Shown here: positions 35,062 through 44,329 of the stretch, piece after piece
How the letters are laid out: each line of letters begins with the position of its first letter
Numbering within the stretch: the stretch's first letter is position 1
Assembly (NCBI GenBank): GCA_020444165.1
Contig: JAHLLK010000017.1
Coordinates: forward strand, 1-64,000
Direction: 5' to 3'
Length of the DNA: 64,000 nucleotides
From: Deltaproteobacteria bacterium
Lineage (GTDB): Bacteria > Desulfobacterota > Desulfarculia > Desulfarculales > Desulfarculaceae
Notes under the pieces: generated by a model
The model's database searches: none
What the model saw: the letters and a program-made list of their open reading frames with translations, nothing else
What the model was told of the DNA's origin: nothing
Position numbers and translations under genes: made by a program

Positions 35062-38000
35062 TTAAACCCTCGGCCGGGTGGTGTTGGCGGCGCCGTAGGT
35101 GGCGCCATAGGGACGGGCGTTCTGCTTGAAGGCGGCCAGCACCCGCTTCTCGGCCTCGCGCCCGGCGATCTTGGCGATCTCCTCGGGGCTCTGGCCGTTG
35201 TTCTGGATCACGATGTCCCCGAAGTTAACCGCGGCCGAATCCGCGGCCGCGCGGCGGGACGCGCCTTTGGCCCCCGAGCCCGCGTCGGAGGAGGGCAGCA
35301 GCAGGGCGTCGGAGACTTTATTGAGATCGGAGCCTTTGGACCCGTCACCCGATATGGGGAGAGGCAAATCCAAGTCCTGAGGATCGGTATAGGGCAGTGG
35401 TTTCGGAATGAGCCCCACGTTGCCGCCGGCGTTCACGATCCCGTTCTGGTCCACGGTGGCCGTGGTGTAGCCCAGTTGCTGGTAGAGGTCCTGGCCCAGG
35501 TTGGCCAATTTGCTCAGGCTGGCCTGGTCCATGGGCTGGCCCAGGCGCTTGATGATGGAGTCCAGCATCTCCTGGGAGCGGTTAAGCTCGGCGAGCTCCT
35601 TGCCGCCGGAGAGCAGCTTCTGCATGGTTTCCTGGGTCTGGCTGCCGGTGAGGCCGCCGCCCAACAGGAGCTTGATATTCTCGTCCTGGGCCTGGGTGGC
35701 ACGCTCCAGGGCGGATTCCTCCTGCTTGCCGATGCGGTCCAGGGCCTGTTGGTTGGCGGCTTCCCGCTCCTGGAGGTAGGCGTCCCAGATCTGGGTCCGC
35801 CAGTCTGCCGCCTCCTTGGTGGTGAGGGTTCCCGACGCTTCCAATTGGTAAAGTTCGTCGAAGTGGGCTTTGTATTTGTCATTGAGGTCAGAAAGCGCTT
35901 GGTCGAGGGTGCTCATCTGGGAGCGCTCGGCCGCTTCCACGATGCCCGTCATCTCCTGGTAGGCCTCGCGGTGAAGGTTGGCCAACTGGCGGTCGGTCAT
36001 GGCCTGCACGTCGATCTTGCGCTGCTGGTACTCCTCCCAACTCCCGATGGCCCCGGCCTCGTACTCGCGCTGAAGTTGGTCCAGGAGGTCCTGGTTCTGT
36101 TGCAGGATGGCGTCGTGGGCCTGGGCCGCCTGGCTCTTTTGGCTGTCCCAGAAATCGGCCACGGTCTTGCCCCAGGCCTCGGTCACCTCATCCCGAAGGT
36201 TCTTGACGTTCTCGCCCCACTCCCATTCGATAGCGCCCATGCGGGCCAGGGCCTCTTCATGGGAGATAACCCCCTCATCTTCCCAAGTCTTGATCTGGTC
36301 CTCTTGACGCTTGCGCTCCTGCAGGAGCCGGTCGCCGGCCTGCTGCTCGGCCGTGTAGCGGTCCCGGAGGAAGGCCGCGTCCCAGGAGCGCATCTCGTCC
36401 AAGGCTCTCTGATGTTCCTCTGCCAGCTGTTGGGCTTCCTGCTCCTCCTGACTCAGGTCGAGATTGGAACTCGCGGAAAGCCTTCCGGCGGAGGAGGAGG
36501 CGGTGAACGAGTTCAGGGTCGCGATGGCCGCCGGACCGCCCAAGGCTGCGGTGGCCCGTTTGTTGATTACCCCTTCACCCTTTTGCAAAATGGCCAGCAC
36601 CTCGTCGGCGGCCAAACCCCCGGTATGGAAGCTGGGCAACCCGACCATGCCGCCGGTGTGGTAGATGTAGGCCCCGGTGTGATGCGAGGGCGGCTCATCG
36701 CCGTTGGGGTTGAGATTGAAGAACCAGTCCCAGGTGGTGCCGCTCTGGGGCAGGTTCGCCAGGGCCTTGGTCAAATTCTCCACCGCGGTCTTGACGCCTT
36801 CCAAAGCGCCGCCCATGCCCGCCATGGGGGAAATGGCATCGTTGGAAGCGTCGGTCTGCCCCTCGGTGGCGTCCTTGGTGAAGCCCAGCGCCGCGGCCAG
36901 GTCCCGGCCCTCGGCGATCAGCTTCTCCACCTCGGCTCGTTCCATGGTGTGGGCCTTGGTGAGCTGCTCCTTGATTTCCTGGTAGCGCTTGTACTGGCCG
37001 GCCAACTCCTCGGTGCGGCCGGACTGGAACAACAGGAGGTTCACCATCTCCCGCTGCTGCAAGGCGTCTAGGGAATTGACGGTCAAGAGGTTGTCGATGG
37101 TGGTGGTCAAGGCCTGACTCTGCGCGTCCAAGAGACTCATGGCCTGGCCGTTCTGGGCCAAGGCATCGGCCTGAATCTGGGATACGATGGCGGCGTTTTG
37201 CAGGCCCGCCACCAGCATCTCCTCCTCGGTGGCCGCTTCGCTGGTGATCCGGGTGTGGTCGGTGAGGATGTCGTTGAGGTTCTGCAGCCTTTCGGCGATG
37301 TCTTCCTGGGCCAGCTGATAGTCCTCAAAGGTGATCAGGCCCGTCTCAAAGGCCAGGTTCAGGCCGGCCAGGGATTCGGCCGCCAATTGGCCCACCGTGC
37401 CGGTGTTCGCGATCAGCTCGGGCAGGTTGGCCACGCTTTCCTGCACCGCGGTCGCGGCCTCGATCTGGGTCTCGGCCTCAGCCTGCACGGCCACCGCGCC
37501 GTGCTCGCGGGAGGCGATGATGTTGTCCAGCTCGGCCACGAGGGCGGCCTTGGCCTCCTGCTCCTCCTGGGTCAGCTGTACGCTCTCTTCACCAGCTTGC
37601 ACCGAGTCCAGTAGTGCGCCCGCGAACTCGTTTTCGAGCTTCCTGGTCAACTCGTCCGTGCTCCCACCGAACTGCTGCCAAGTGGTGATGGCTTCGTCCA
37701 CCTTGCCGGTGAGGGCCTGGGTTTGCTCCTCCGGCAGGCCCAGGTTGGCCGCCAACTCGCCCATCTTCTCGGAGAGGTGCTGGCCGGAGTTGGCATAGCC
37801 GTCGAACTCCAGGGCCCCTTGGGTGGAGCTGGCAATGGTGTCTTTCACTTGCAAGTTGAAGTCGTGATAGGCCTCCATGGCCCGGCCCATTTGAAGTTTC
37901 ACCGGGTCCAGGTTTTCCAGCATGTTTTTTAGGCTGACCGCCCCGGTGTCGGTCTGGGTGGCCATCTCCTTGAGCTCCTGGCTCAGGCTCCCCAACTTGA

Positions 38001-40389
38001 GACTCTTGTCGATTTCGATGAAGGCGGTGTTCCGCCCCATGTCCAGGCGCTCGGAACCCATGCCCCGCATGTATTCCGGATTCTCAGTGGCTAGGTTGGT
38101 GAGGTTGGTCCAAGCCTTGTACTGGCGCTCGGTGCTGCCCAGGCGCTCGTTGACCGGCTTCTTGACCGAGCCGCCGAACAGGCCCGCCCCGGCTCCGCCG
38201 AAGATGGCCCCGAACAGGGCGCCCAGGCCTGCTCCGATGGCCGTACCGATGCCCGGAATGATCGAGCCGATGGTGGCCCCGGCCATGGCGCCGCCGGCTG
38301 CGCCGTACATGGCCTGGGGCCGGTCCTTGGCAATGGTCTGACTGATGAAGTAATTGCCGGCGATGCCACCGGCTATGCCCGCCCCGGCGGTGGTCAGGCC
38401 TGCTCCGAGGGTCGTCCAGCCGCTGAGGCTTGGGCTGAGTGCTCCTTGCGCGGCCTGCACGCCGGTCTGCGCGCCTTGCCAAGTCTGATAGGCGGTGTAA
38501 AGGCCCTTGCCCGCGTTGTAGAGGCTGTAGGCGTTGCTCGCCGTGCTGATGGCGTTGCCGGGAGTGAAGCCTTGGTCGCGGAAGGAGGCTAAGTTGTTGT
38601 ACAAGCCATAACCGGCGCCGATGACGCCCAGGCCATTGGCCGCCAGGGAGGCACCGGCGCCCACCTTCCCCAGGCCGAACCAATCACGGACCACCGGACT
38701 GGTATAGAGCCCAGCCGCCCCACCGGCGGCTTGCATGGCGCTGGAGAATTTGGACCGGTTTTCATCGGCCAAACCGGAAAGCCCTGCGTAGAGAGAATAG
38801 GCGCTCGTCAACACTGCCAAATAGTCCCGGATCCCGTACTCGGCGGATACTTTGGCCTTTTTCATGAGGGCAGCGGCTTCTGGGTAAGTGAAGCCAGTGC
38901 CGCCCATTTCCTGCTGGTCCAAATCGCTCAGCCTGAACCTCGTGTAGTCGTCGGGACGGTCGTCAAAAGAGAAACTGTCTCCAAGCTCGAAGCGGGTAAA
39001 GTCCGTTAAATCTAAGTCTTCGCCATCAGGCCAGGTCAGCTCGGGCAAATCAAAACCGGGACTGCTCCCCCTCCCGGAAAGCTGTCCCAAGATCGCCTCC
39101 AGCAGTTGAATCACCCGCTCACAACAATCCGGGGCGTTGGCTGGCTTCTGGGACCCCTGTTGGGACATTTTCGCCGCCTCGGCCATTTTCTCGGCAGCCT
39201 CCGTCAGCTTGTCGATGGTCGCGTCCGCGCTGGCGCTATCTTCTCGCCAAAGGTCGTTCCACCATTTGCCCAGACTGTTGAAGTTCCAGTCGCCGTTCAG
39301 CCCGGCTTTCAGATCCTTGAGAAGACCGGCCAGGGCCGACAAGGACTCACTGGCCACCAGGTCCGCCACCCACTTGATCATCATCTCCCGGAACGAGTTG
39401 CCCAGATCATGGAGCGCATCGTTCAGGGTGTCGAATTCCCCCTGGGCCACCTTTTCGATCCAACTGCTCCACAGCCCCTTGAGGGAGGAAAGCAGGCTCT
39501 CGGTGAGCCGGGTCAGGTTTTTGCCGTGGTCCGCCCACTGCGCCAGGGTCTGGTCCAGGGTGGACTGGTTAAGCTGCAATTCCTTCAACTTGACCAGGTA
39601 GAACCACTCGTACTCATCTTGCGTGTGACGGAACACTTCCGCGCCATACTCGTCGAGTTGCTGCTGTTTTGTAAGCAGGCTTTGGCCGGTGAGTTCGGCA
39701 ACCTGCTGTTCATACCATTGGTTGATTCTCAGTCTTTCTGCCGTGCCTGCTTTGGTAGCTTCGGTTTTGTTGTTTTCGGTTTGGCCATGGGCCCCTGACG
39801 TGCCACTCCCGGTTTGCGTGCCCTGCCCGGCACCATTATTTTCGGGCCGACCGAGCATCGCGGCAACACGCGCCACGGCCTCGTAAAACTCCTTGAGTTT
39901 GCCTGTGGCGGCGGCCATTTCCGTGAAGAATACTGGGAGAAGGTCCGGAGGAATGTTGGCCGCGGCGGGCTGGGCAGTCGGGACAGAACTCCCCGTCCCC
40001 TGCGCGGAGGTCAGGTCCGGGCTGTAAGCCAGGCGCACCTTCTGGGTTTGGCTGGCTTGGACCGCGGCCCACAGCTTGGCTCCCGCCTCGGCGGATTGAG
40101 CCGCCTCCCGGCCAACCCCCTCCTGGCTGCGCCACAAGTCCCCCATTTGCTTGTAGACCTGGCCCGCCTTATGGATCGCGCCAACCAGCGCGGCAAAACC
40201 GCCCGCCGCGGTCTTTTGCACCGCGGCGCCGGCGCTCATCTGCTTGACCAATTTGTCCCAAGCCGCGGACTGGCTTTTGATGGCGGCCTCGGTCTGGCGA
40301 GCCTGGGTGGTGAGCTTGCCCAGCGACGTCACCGCGGTGTTCAGATTGGGCAGCTTGATATCAATGACCAGCTCGGTAACATCAACCAT
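35062..40389 (-). CDS. Phage tail tape measure protein
   Basis: 1775 residues, by far the longest gene of the module. The N-terminus (LVIDIKLPNLNTAVTSLGKLTTQARQTEAAIK) is a long coiled coil. A glycine-rich hydrophobic zone lies at about 560-760 (TIGSIIPGIGTAIGAGLGALFGAIFGG), typical of the part that inserts in the host membrane. More coiled coil follows to the end. Tape measures set tail length at roughly 0.15 nm per residue, which would predict a tail in the 250-270 nm range. The ATG has GGAG eight bases upstream and follows the GT chaperone frame by a few bases. Confidence 0.93.
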   Translation of the reverse strand: MVDVTELVIDIKLPNLNTAVTSLGKLTTQARQTEAAIKSQSAAWDKLVKQMSAGAAVQKTAAGGFAALVGAIHKAGQVYKQMGDLWRSQEGVGREAAQSAEAGAKLWAAVQASQTQKVRLAYSPDLTSAQGTGSSVPTAQPAAANIPPDLLPVFFTEMAAATGKLKEFYEAVARVAAMLGRPENNGAGQGTQTGSGTSGAHGQTENNKTEATKAGTAERLRINQWYEQQVAELTGQSLLTKQQQLDEYGAEVFRHTQDEYEWFYLVKLKELQLNQSTLDQTLAQWADHGKNLTRLTESLLSSLKGLWSSWIEKVAQGEFDTLNDALHDLGNSFREMMIKWVADLVASESLSALAGLLKDLKAGLNGDWNFNSLGKWWNDLWREDSASADATIDKLTEAAEKMAEAAKMSQQGSQKPANAPDCCERVIQLLEAILGQLSGRGSSPGFDLPELTWPDGEDLDLTDFTRFELGDSFSFDDRPDDYTRFRLSDLDQQEMGGTGFTYPEAAALMKKAKVSAEYGIRDYLAVLTSAYSLYAGLSGLADENRSKFSSAMQAAGGAAGLYTSPVVRDWFGLGKVGAGASLAANGLGVIGAGYGLYNNLASFRDQGFTPGNAISTASNAYSLYNAGKGLYTAYQTWQGAQTGVQAAQGALSPSLSGWTTLGAGLTTAGAGIAGGIAGNYFISQTIAKDRPQAMYGAAGGAMAGATIGSIIPGIGTAIGAGLGALFGAIFGGAGAGLFGGSVKKPVNERLGSTERQYKAWTNLTNLATENPEYMRGMGSERLDMGRNTAFIEIDKSLKLGSLSQELKEMATQTDTGAVSLKNMLENLDPVKLQMGRAMEAYHDFNLQVKDTIASSTQGALEFDGYANSGQHLSEKMGELAANLGLPEEQTQALTGKVDEAITTWQQFGGSTDELTRKLENEFAGALLDSVQAGEESVQLTQEEQEAKAALVAELDNIIASREHGAVAVQAEAETQIEAATAVQESVANLPELIANTGTVGQLAAESLAGLNLAFETGLITFEDYQLAQEDIAERLQNLNDILTDHTRITSEAATEEEMLVAGLQNAAIVSQIQADALAQNGQAMSLLDAQSQALTTTIDNLLTVNSLDALQQREMVNLLLFQSGRTEELAGQYKRYQEIKEQLTKAHTMERAEVEKLIAEGRDLAAALGFTKDATEGQTDASNDAISPMAGMGGALEGVKTAVENLTKALANLPQSGTTWDWFFNLNPNGDEPPSHHTGAYIYHTGGMVGLPSFHTGGLAADEVLAILQKGEGVINKRATAALGGPAAIATLNSFTASSSAGRLSASSNLDLSQEEQEAQQLAEEHQRALDEMRSWDAAFLRDRYTAEQQAGDRLLQERKRQEDQIKTWEDEGVISHEEALARMGAIEWEWGENVKNLRDEVTEAWGKTVADFWDSQKSQAAQAHDAILQQNQDLLDQLQREYEAGAIGSWEEYQQRKIDVQAMTDRQLANLHREAYQEMTGIVEAAERSQMSTLDQALSDLNDKYKAHFDELYQLEASGTLTTKEAADWRTQIWDAYLQEREAANQQALDRIGKQEESALERATQAQDENIKLLLGGGLTGSQTQETMQKLLSGGKELAELNRSQEMLDSIIKRLGQPMDQASLSKLANLGQDLYQQLGYTTATVDQNGIVNAGGNVGLIPKPLPYTDPQDLDLPLPISGDGSKGSDLNKVSDALLLPSSDAGSGAKGASRRAAADSAAVNFGDIVIQNNGQSPEEIAKIAGREAEKRVLAAFKQNARPYGATYGAANTTRPRV

Positions 40390-40392
40390 TGC

Positions 40393-41186
40393 TCAGCTCC
40401 GTTTCCGGTTGGCTTCGGCCACAAACCCCAGGTAAACGCGGTCCATGGTGCGCAAAAGGGCAATCTCCCAGGGGCGGGGGTTTTCGCCGGTCAGCTCCCG
40501 CCAGGCCCAGATTTCCCGGTAGGACAAGGGGGCGGCTCCGCCGCCGTCGCTGCCCCGCCCGGCGGACAGATCCCAGAACCATTCCCAGGCCTGCCGCCCC
40601 GCCGGGGGAATGTGGGGGCCGGCCAGCCGTTCGTCCGGCAGGCCCCTCTGTTCCAGATGGCTGCGCAAGGTGCCGCCGTCCGGGCGGGGGTAATCCAGCT
40701 CCAGGAGCGCCCGGACGGCGGTGCTCAGTTGATCTCCGAGCTCCTGATAAAATTTGCTTCGTCAGCCACCAAGGACTGGACCTGCTCTTTCAGGAAAGGC
40801 ACCTTCTCGTAGACCCGGCGCACGTTCTCCGGGGTGCAGGCCAGCTCCTCGCCGCCGAACATGATCTTGTCCGGGCTGTCGGAGCTCTCCCAGGCCAGGG
40901 TGGTGTCGATCAGGCGCTCGAACACGATCTCCCGCAGGAGCTCGTTGTATTCCTCCTCCTGGGCCTTGTTCATGCGGCGGGGGTTGCCGATGCGGCGCTG
41001 GAAGCGCACGATCTTCTGCTCGCCGCGGCGGAGCGCCTCTTTCACCTGGGTCGAATGGGGGCCGGCCAGGGTGATCTTGAGGCCGGTGGGCTCGCCCCGC
41101 AGATCCATGATTTCCAGCTGGGCGTTGTCGCCGGTTTCCAGGGCGGCCAGGTCAAAGGACACGGGGGTTTCGGTCTTCTTGGGCAT
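40393..41186 (-). CDS. Tail assembly chaperone GT fusion made by -1 frameshifting
   Basis: The zero-frame G protein (41186-40725) continues, after a -1 slip at AAATTTT (40755-40749), into the overlapping frame that ends at 40393. The T part reads SKFYQELGDQLSTAVRALLELDYPRPDG and then WEWFWDLSAG...PLSYREIWAWRELTG, and has no good start of its own (only a TTG at 40668). The layout G, slip site, T, tape measure is that of the conserved phage tail chaperone pair. The fusion would be a minor product that loads the tape measure. Confidence 0.75.
40725..41186 (-). CDS. Tail assembly chaperone G protein
   Basis: 153 residues, from ATG 41186 (upstream in-frame codons to 41315 look untranslated). It resembles phage tail chaperones (ETGDNAQLEIMDLRGEPTGLKITLAGP; KIVRFQRRIGNPRRMNKAQEEEYNEL), coating the tape measure protein during tail assembly. 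It lies between tail tube and tape measure. Seven codons before its stop is a slippery heptamer that yields the GT form. Confidence 0.83.
   Translation of the reverse strand: MPKKTETPVSFDLAALETGDNAQLEIMDLRGEPTGLKITLAGPHSTQVKEALRRGEQKIVRFQRRIGNPRRMNKAQEEEYNELLREIVFERLIDTTLAWESSDSPDKIMFGGEELACTPENVRRVYEKVPFLKEQVQSLVADEANFIRSSEIN
40749..40755 (-). other. Programmed -1 ribosomal frameshift site
   Basis: In the zero frame the codons read GCA AAT TTT; the heptamer A AAT TTT fits X XXY YYZ, so both tRNAs can re-pair as AAA TTT in the -1 frame. The -1 frame is open from before this point to 40393, while the zero frame stops at 40725. GC-rich sequence just downstream could act as a stimulator. Confidence 0.75.
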
Positions 41187-41262
41187 GGGGTCGTAATCTC
41201 CGTTGTTCTGGGGTGAGGCTGGGCGGCCCGGCGGCCGCGCCGCCGGGCCATACGTACTTCGG

Positions 41263-42414
41263 TTAGTCGTGATCCACCTTGCTGACGGCCAGGGTATAGC
41301 CGTGGTCGGCGTCATAGAGGGCCTGGAAGGGCAGGCTGATGGGCACCGCGCCCTCTTCGCTCACCTGCACGCTGCCGCCGGTGAACTTCAGGCGGGGCAG
41401 GTGGAAGTAGTAGCGGTTGCCCCGGCTGGCCCCCATGTGCACGTCTTCCAGCATCAAGACCAGGCTGGTCTCGCTCTCGTTGATGAACTTGTCCAACAGC
41501 TCGGAGTCCTCGAAGAAGGCGGTCAGGGTGCCGGTGAGGTTGGCCCGGCCGTCCACCAGGTCGGCGGCCTGGTCCGAGCCCACCACGTAGGCCGGGTTGA
41601 TGCCGTTCTCCAGGGAGAGGTCCAGGCCGGTGACCACGCCCACCGTGCTGCCGCCCTCGGCGAGGCTGCCCCGGAAGCTGTCAAAGGGGCTGTTGGCCTG
41701 GGCCGCGGCCGGCTCGCCCAGGCTGGTCCCGCTGGTGGCGGCGCCCATGCCCATGAGGCCCAGGGTGCCGGTGACCATGCCGTCGGGCTTGACCGACAGG
41801 GCCAGCTTGTTGACCATGCAGCCGGTGAACACGTGGTACTGCGGGATGGCCAGGCCGGTGAAGCGCCGCTCCACGGTGAAGGTCTTCTCCTCGGCCGCGC
41901 CGGCCAGGCGGGGGTGCCGGGTCAGGGTGATCTCGTTGCCCGCGGCCTCGGGCGCCAGGGCGCCCTCCACGGTCAGGGTGGCCGCCGTGGCCGCGGCGAG
42001 CTGCCACAGGCCGTTGTTGGCCGCGGTGGAGAAGCCCTCCACGCTCACCTGGTCGCCGGCCGCGAAGCCGGAGAAGCTGCCGGTGAGCTGATTGGCGCCG
42101 GTGGCGGCGATGGCCGAACTGACCACGGTGGCCAGGCTGGACCAGGAGTTGAACAGGGCCCCGGCCAGCAGGTCGTCAAAGGCCTCGTAGGACAGCTCCA
42201 GGCCCAGGTCGCCGGCCACCTGCTTGGTGCCGTGGCGAAAATCGGCGATCTGCCGGTCGGAGCGCAACTCGCTGGACTGGAAACCGCCCTTGGTCATCTC
42301 CAGGCCCACGCTGGTGACCCGGAGGAGCTTCATGGCGGGGGTGGCGGGGGTAACCCCTTTGACCACCTCGGGCACATAGCTCACCTCATGACGCGATCCT
42401 CTGGCAAAACTCAT
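41263..42414 (-). CDS. Phage tail tube protein
   Basis: 383 residues. The N-terminus (ARGSRHEVSYVPEVVKGVTPATPAMKLLRVTSVGLEMTKGGFQSSELRSDRQIADFRHGTKQVAGDLGLELSYEAFDDLLAGAL) is typical of the Phage_tube_2 family of tail tube subunits. The middle (GDQVSVEGFSTAANNGLWQLAAATAATLTVEG) is an inserted small beta domain, probably displayed on the tube surface. It polymerises into the non-contractile tube. It lies between the tail terminator and the chaperone, as expected. Confidence 0.9.
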   Translation of the reverse strand: MSFARGSRHEVSYVPEVVKGVTPATPAMKLLRVTSVGLEMTKGGFQSSELRSDRQIADFRHGTKQVAGDLGLELSYEAFDDLLAGALFNSWSSLATVVSSAIAATGANQLTGSFSGFAAGDQVSVEGFSTAANNGLWQLAAATAATLTVEGALAPEAAGNEITLTRHPRLAGAAEEKTFTVERRFTGLAIPQYHVFTGCMVNKLALSVKPDGMVTGTLGLMGMGAATSGTSLGEPAAAQANSPFDSFRGSLAEGGSTVGVVTGLDLSLENGINPAYVVGSDQAADLVDGRANLTGTLTAFFEDSELLDKFINESETSLVLMLEDVHMGASRGNRYYFHLPRLKFTGGSVQVSEEGAVPISLPFQALYDADHGYTLAVSKVDHD

Positions 42415-42536
42415 GGGATTCTCCCCCCGGCCGCCCCGCCTTCCGGGCTGGATTGGCCTTGTATTGGGTTAAAGTTACTGCTCGCAGTGGTTGTTTGGGA
42501 GCCGTACGGCACGGCCCACTATTTGAAAGCACTTAC

Positions 42537-42965
42537 TCATATGTTTTCGGCGTAGGCGAACCATTCCAGGGACACCGGCAGGTGGTACCACATCTCGTCG
42601 TCCTGGGGCGCGGCGCGCCAGGCCCGGCTGATCTCCAGGGTCACCCCGTCAGCCTCCAGCTGGAGCCCCCGCGGGAAGTGGTTGATGAGCTGATCGGCGA
42701 CCTCCCGCCCCGGGCCCGGGCCCTCGCCGGACAGCGCGAAAACCGAGACCTGGTACACCCCCTTGAGCACGTTCCAGCCCTCTTGGCCCAGGCCCGCCTG
42801 CTTGGGGGTGGCGGGCAGAAAGGTGGCCCGCAGCCAGGTGGCGTCCTCGGGCGGCGTGAAAGCCAGGTTCTCCCAGGCCACCTCCAGGGTCGGGGTGGCG
42901 GCCGAGGCCCAGGCGGCCAACCGGGCGTCCAAGGCCGCCTGCAAGGAACCGTAAACCCCGCTCAT
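42537..42965 (-). CDS. Phage tail terminator (DUF4128-like)
   Basis: 142 residues. SLQAALDARLAAWASAATPTLEVAWENLAFTPPEDATWLRATFLPATPKQAGLG is the pattern of DUF4128 tail-terminator proteins, which cap the tail tube and join it to the head. Its ATG overlaps the stop of the preceding gene (ATGA). About 120 bases separate it from the tail tube gene. Confidence 0.85.
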   Translation of the reverse strand: MSGVYGSLQAALDARLAAWASAATPTLEVAWENLAFTPPEDATWLRATFLPATPKQAGLGQEGWNVLKGVYQVSVFALSGEGPGPGREVADQLINHFPRGLQLEADGVTLEISRAWRAAPQDDEMWYHLPVSLEWFAYAENI

Positions 42966-43363
42966 CGTCCGCCTCCTTTTTGCCAGGCCCGCAGCACGGC
43001 CTGGCGGAACCGCTCCAGATTGATCCGCACCATGCCGGCCGGGGCCTGGGAGGAGCAGCCGTACTCCAAATCGCGGATATAGATCAGATTGTTGGCCAGG
43101 TGGAGCTTCCGGCCGGCCAAGGGCGCCTCGGCCGCGGCTTCCATCTCGGCCAGGGCGGCCGGCGCCCCCAGGCGCTCCACCGTGCCGCCGGGCGGGTCGC
43201 CGTGGCCGGACCGCCAGTTTCCCCGAGCCAGGCCGGTGCGCTGGGGAGTTTGCAGGATCACCTCCCGGGCGAACTCCCGGAAGCCCTCCTGGGCCGCCTC
43301 CTCCGCCCGCCGAGTCAGCTCCGCGGCCCGGTCTTCCAAAGCCTTGGCGAAATCGCCGTTCAT
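42962..43363 (-). CDS. HK97-gp10-like neck / tail completion protein
   Basis: 133 residues. A long N-terminal helix (FAKALEDRAAELTRRAEEAAQEGFREFAREVILQTPQRTGLARGNW) with the conserved TPxxTGxxRxxW pattern and NNLIYIRDLEYGCSSQAP identify a gp10/HK97-type connector protein. ATG 43363 overlaps the upstream stop by four bases. It links head and tail in siphophages. Confidence 0.86.
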   Translation of the reverse strand: MNGDFAKALEDRAAELTRRAEEAAQEGFREFAREVILQTPQRTGLARGNWRSGHGDPPGGTVERLGAPAALAEMEAAAEAPLAGRKLHLANNLIYIRDLEYGCSSQAPAGMVRINLERFRQAVLRAWQKGGGR

Positions 43364-43725
43364 CGCCGCACCTGCAATCGCCACATAATGGTTTCCCCTC
43401 CCGGCGCCACCCGGCCGGCGTGCTCCACCCGCCAGGTCTCCCCGCCCATGCTCACCAGATCTCCCGGCGCGGCCCGGCAGGCCGGGTCCTGGCTGGCCAA
43501 CAGGAGCAGATGGTCCCCCCGTTGGATGAGGCTGCCGTCCACTTGATTCTCCCGGAACTCCGAGGTCACCCCCCGGGCCGCGAACTCCGTGGCCCCGTGG
43601 GCCAGGGGCCGGCCGTCATCCGGATCAAAAGCCGCCGGCGTAAAGTGCCGGAGGGTCACCGGCTGGCCGTAGCTGGCCAACATCTCCCAGGCCCGCGTGC
43701 GGAGATGGTCGTAATCCAGGGGCAT
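43360..43725 (-). CDS. Phage head-tail stopper protein
   Basis: 121 residues from ATG 43725. The small beta-barrel style (TLRHFTPAAFDPDDGRPL; GDHLLLLASQDPACRAAPGDLVSMGGETWRVEHAG) matches head-closure/stopper proteins (SPP1 gp16 type), in the expected position after the adaptor. It overlaps the next gene by four bases. Confidence 0.78.
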   Translation of the reverse strand: MPLDYDHLRTRAWEMLASYGQPVTLRHFTPAAFDPDDGRPLAHGATEFAARGVTSEFRENQVDGSLIQRGDHLLLLASQDPACRAAPGDLVSMGGETWRVEHAGRVAPGGETIMWRLQVRR

Positions 43726-43727
43726 TA

Positions 43728-44225
43728 TTAGCCTCTTTCCGCCCAGAGCATCCCCGGGCTGAGGGTCAGGGGGGCCAAAAGCTCCTCCAGGACCGCCACC
43801 CGGATGCCGCCCGGTGCGCCGGGCTCGTACTCCACCTCGATCTCGGCCACCCGCTCGCGCCGGATCAGACCGCCCCGCCCCAGGTCCGGGGACAAGGACG
43901 CGGTCAACTCCCGCAGCGCCGCCTCGGCGCAAGCCTCGGCCACCGCGGCCGGCACCTGGTCCGCGGTCACCTCCCGGCCCTCGGCATCCACCACCCCCCG
44001 CCGGGGCCAGGCCAGGGCCTGGCCGCTCACCGCCCGCTGGCCCCGCCAACGGAAATGCCGGCAGAGGTAGGAGCTGGCCCGCACCACGGCCGCCTCCTGG
44101 TCCGCAGCCCCGGCCGCGGCCCAGGCCGCGTGGCCCCGCAGGGCGTGATAGGCGGTGCAGTATTCCAGGCTGGCCAAGGCGTTGGCCGCGGCCAGACCCT
44201 GGCCGGTTTCCACGATCAAGGCCAT
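43728..44225 (-). CDS. Phage head-tail adaptor (DnaT-like/gp6-like)
   Basis: 165 residues. The start ATG 44225 has GGAGG upstream. The sequence begins ALIVETGQGLAAANALASLEYCTAYHALRGHAAW and contains VVRASSYLCRHFRWRGQRAVSGQALAWPRRGV, the hallmark of a phage family often called DnaT-like ssDNA-binding but located and sized as a head-tail adaptor. It sits between capsid and stopper genes. Confidence 0.82.
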   Translation of the reverse strand: MALIVETGQGLAAANALASLEYCTAYHALRGHAAWAAAGAADQEAAVVRASSYLCRHFRWRGQRAVSGQALAWPRRGVVDAEGREVTADQVPAAVAEACAEAALRELTASLSPDLGRGGLIRRERVAEIEVEYEPGAPGGIRVAVLEELLAPLTLSPGMLWAERG

Positions 44226-44329
44226 CACCTCACCTCCAGGCAAACGAAGGGTAATCCATAGCTCGGCCACCTGGCGCCCCAGGGAAGGCGCCGCCCAGGC
44301 GGCCCGGGCGGCGCTACGCAAGGTGCGGC

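Noticed and set aside
33397..37071. Long plus-strand frame over tail genes
   Set aside because: Antisense to the tail-tip and tape measure genes, which have the correct position, overlap pattern and composition.
40393..40668. Independent 91-residue gene at the TTG start 40668
   Set aside because: No ribosome-binding site, and its frame is open upstream into a slippery heptamer, so it is better explained as the frameshifted T part of the tail chaperone.
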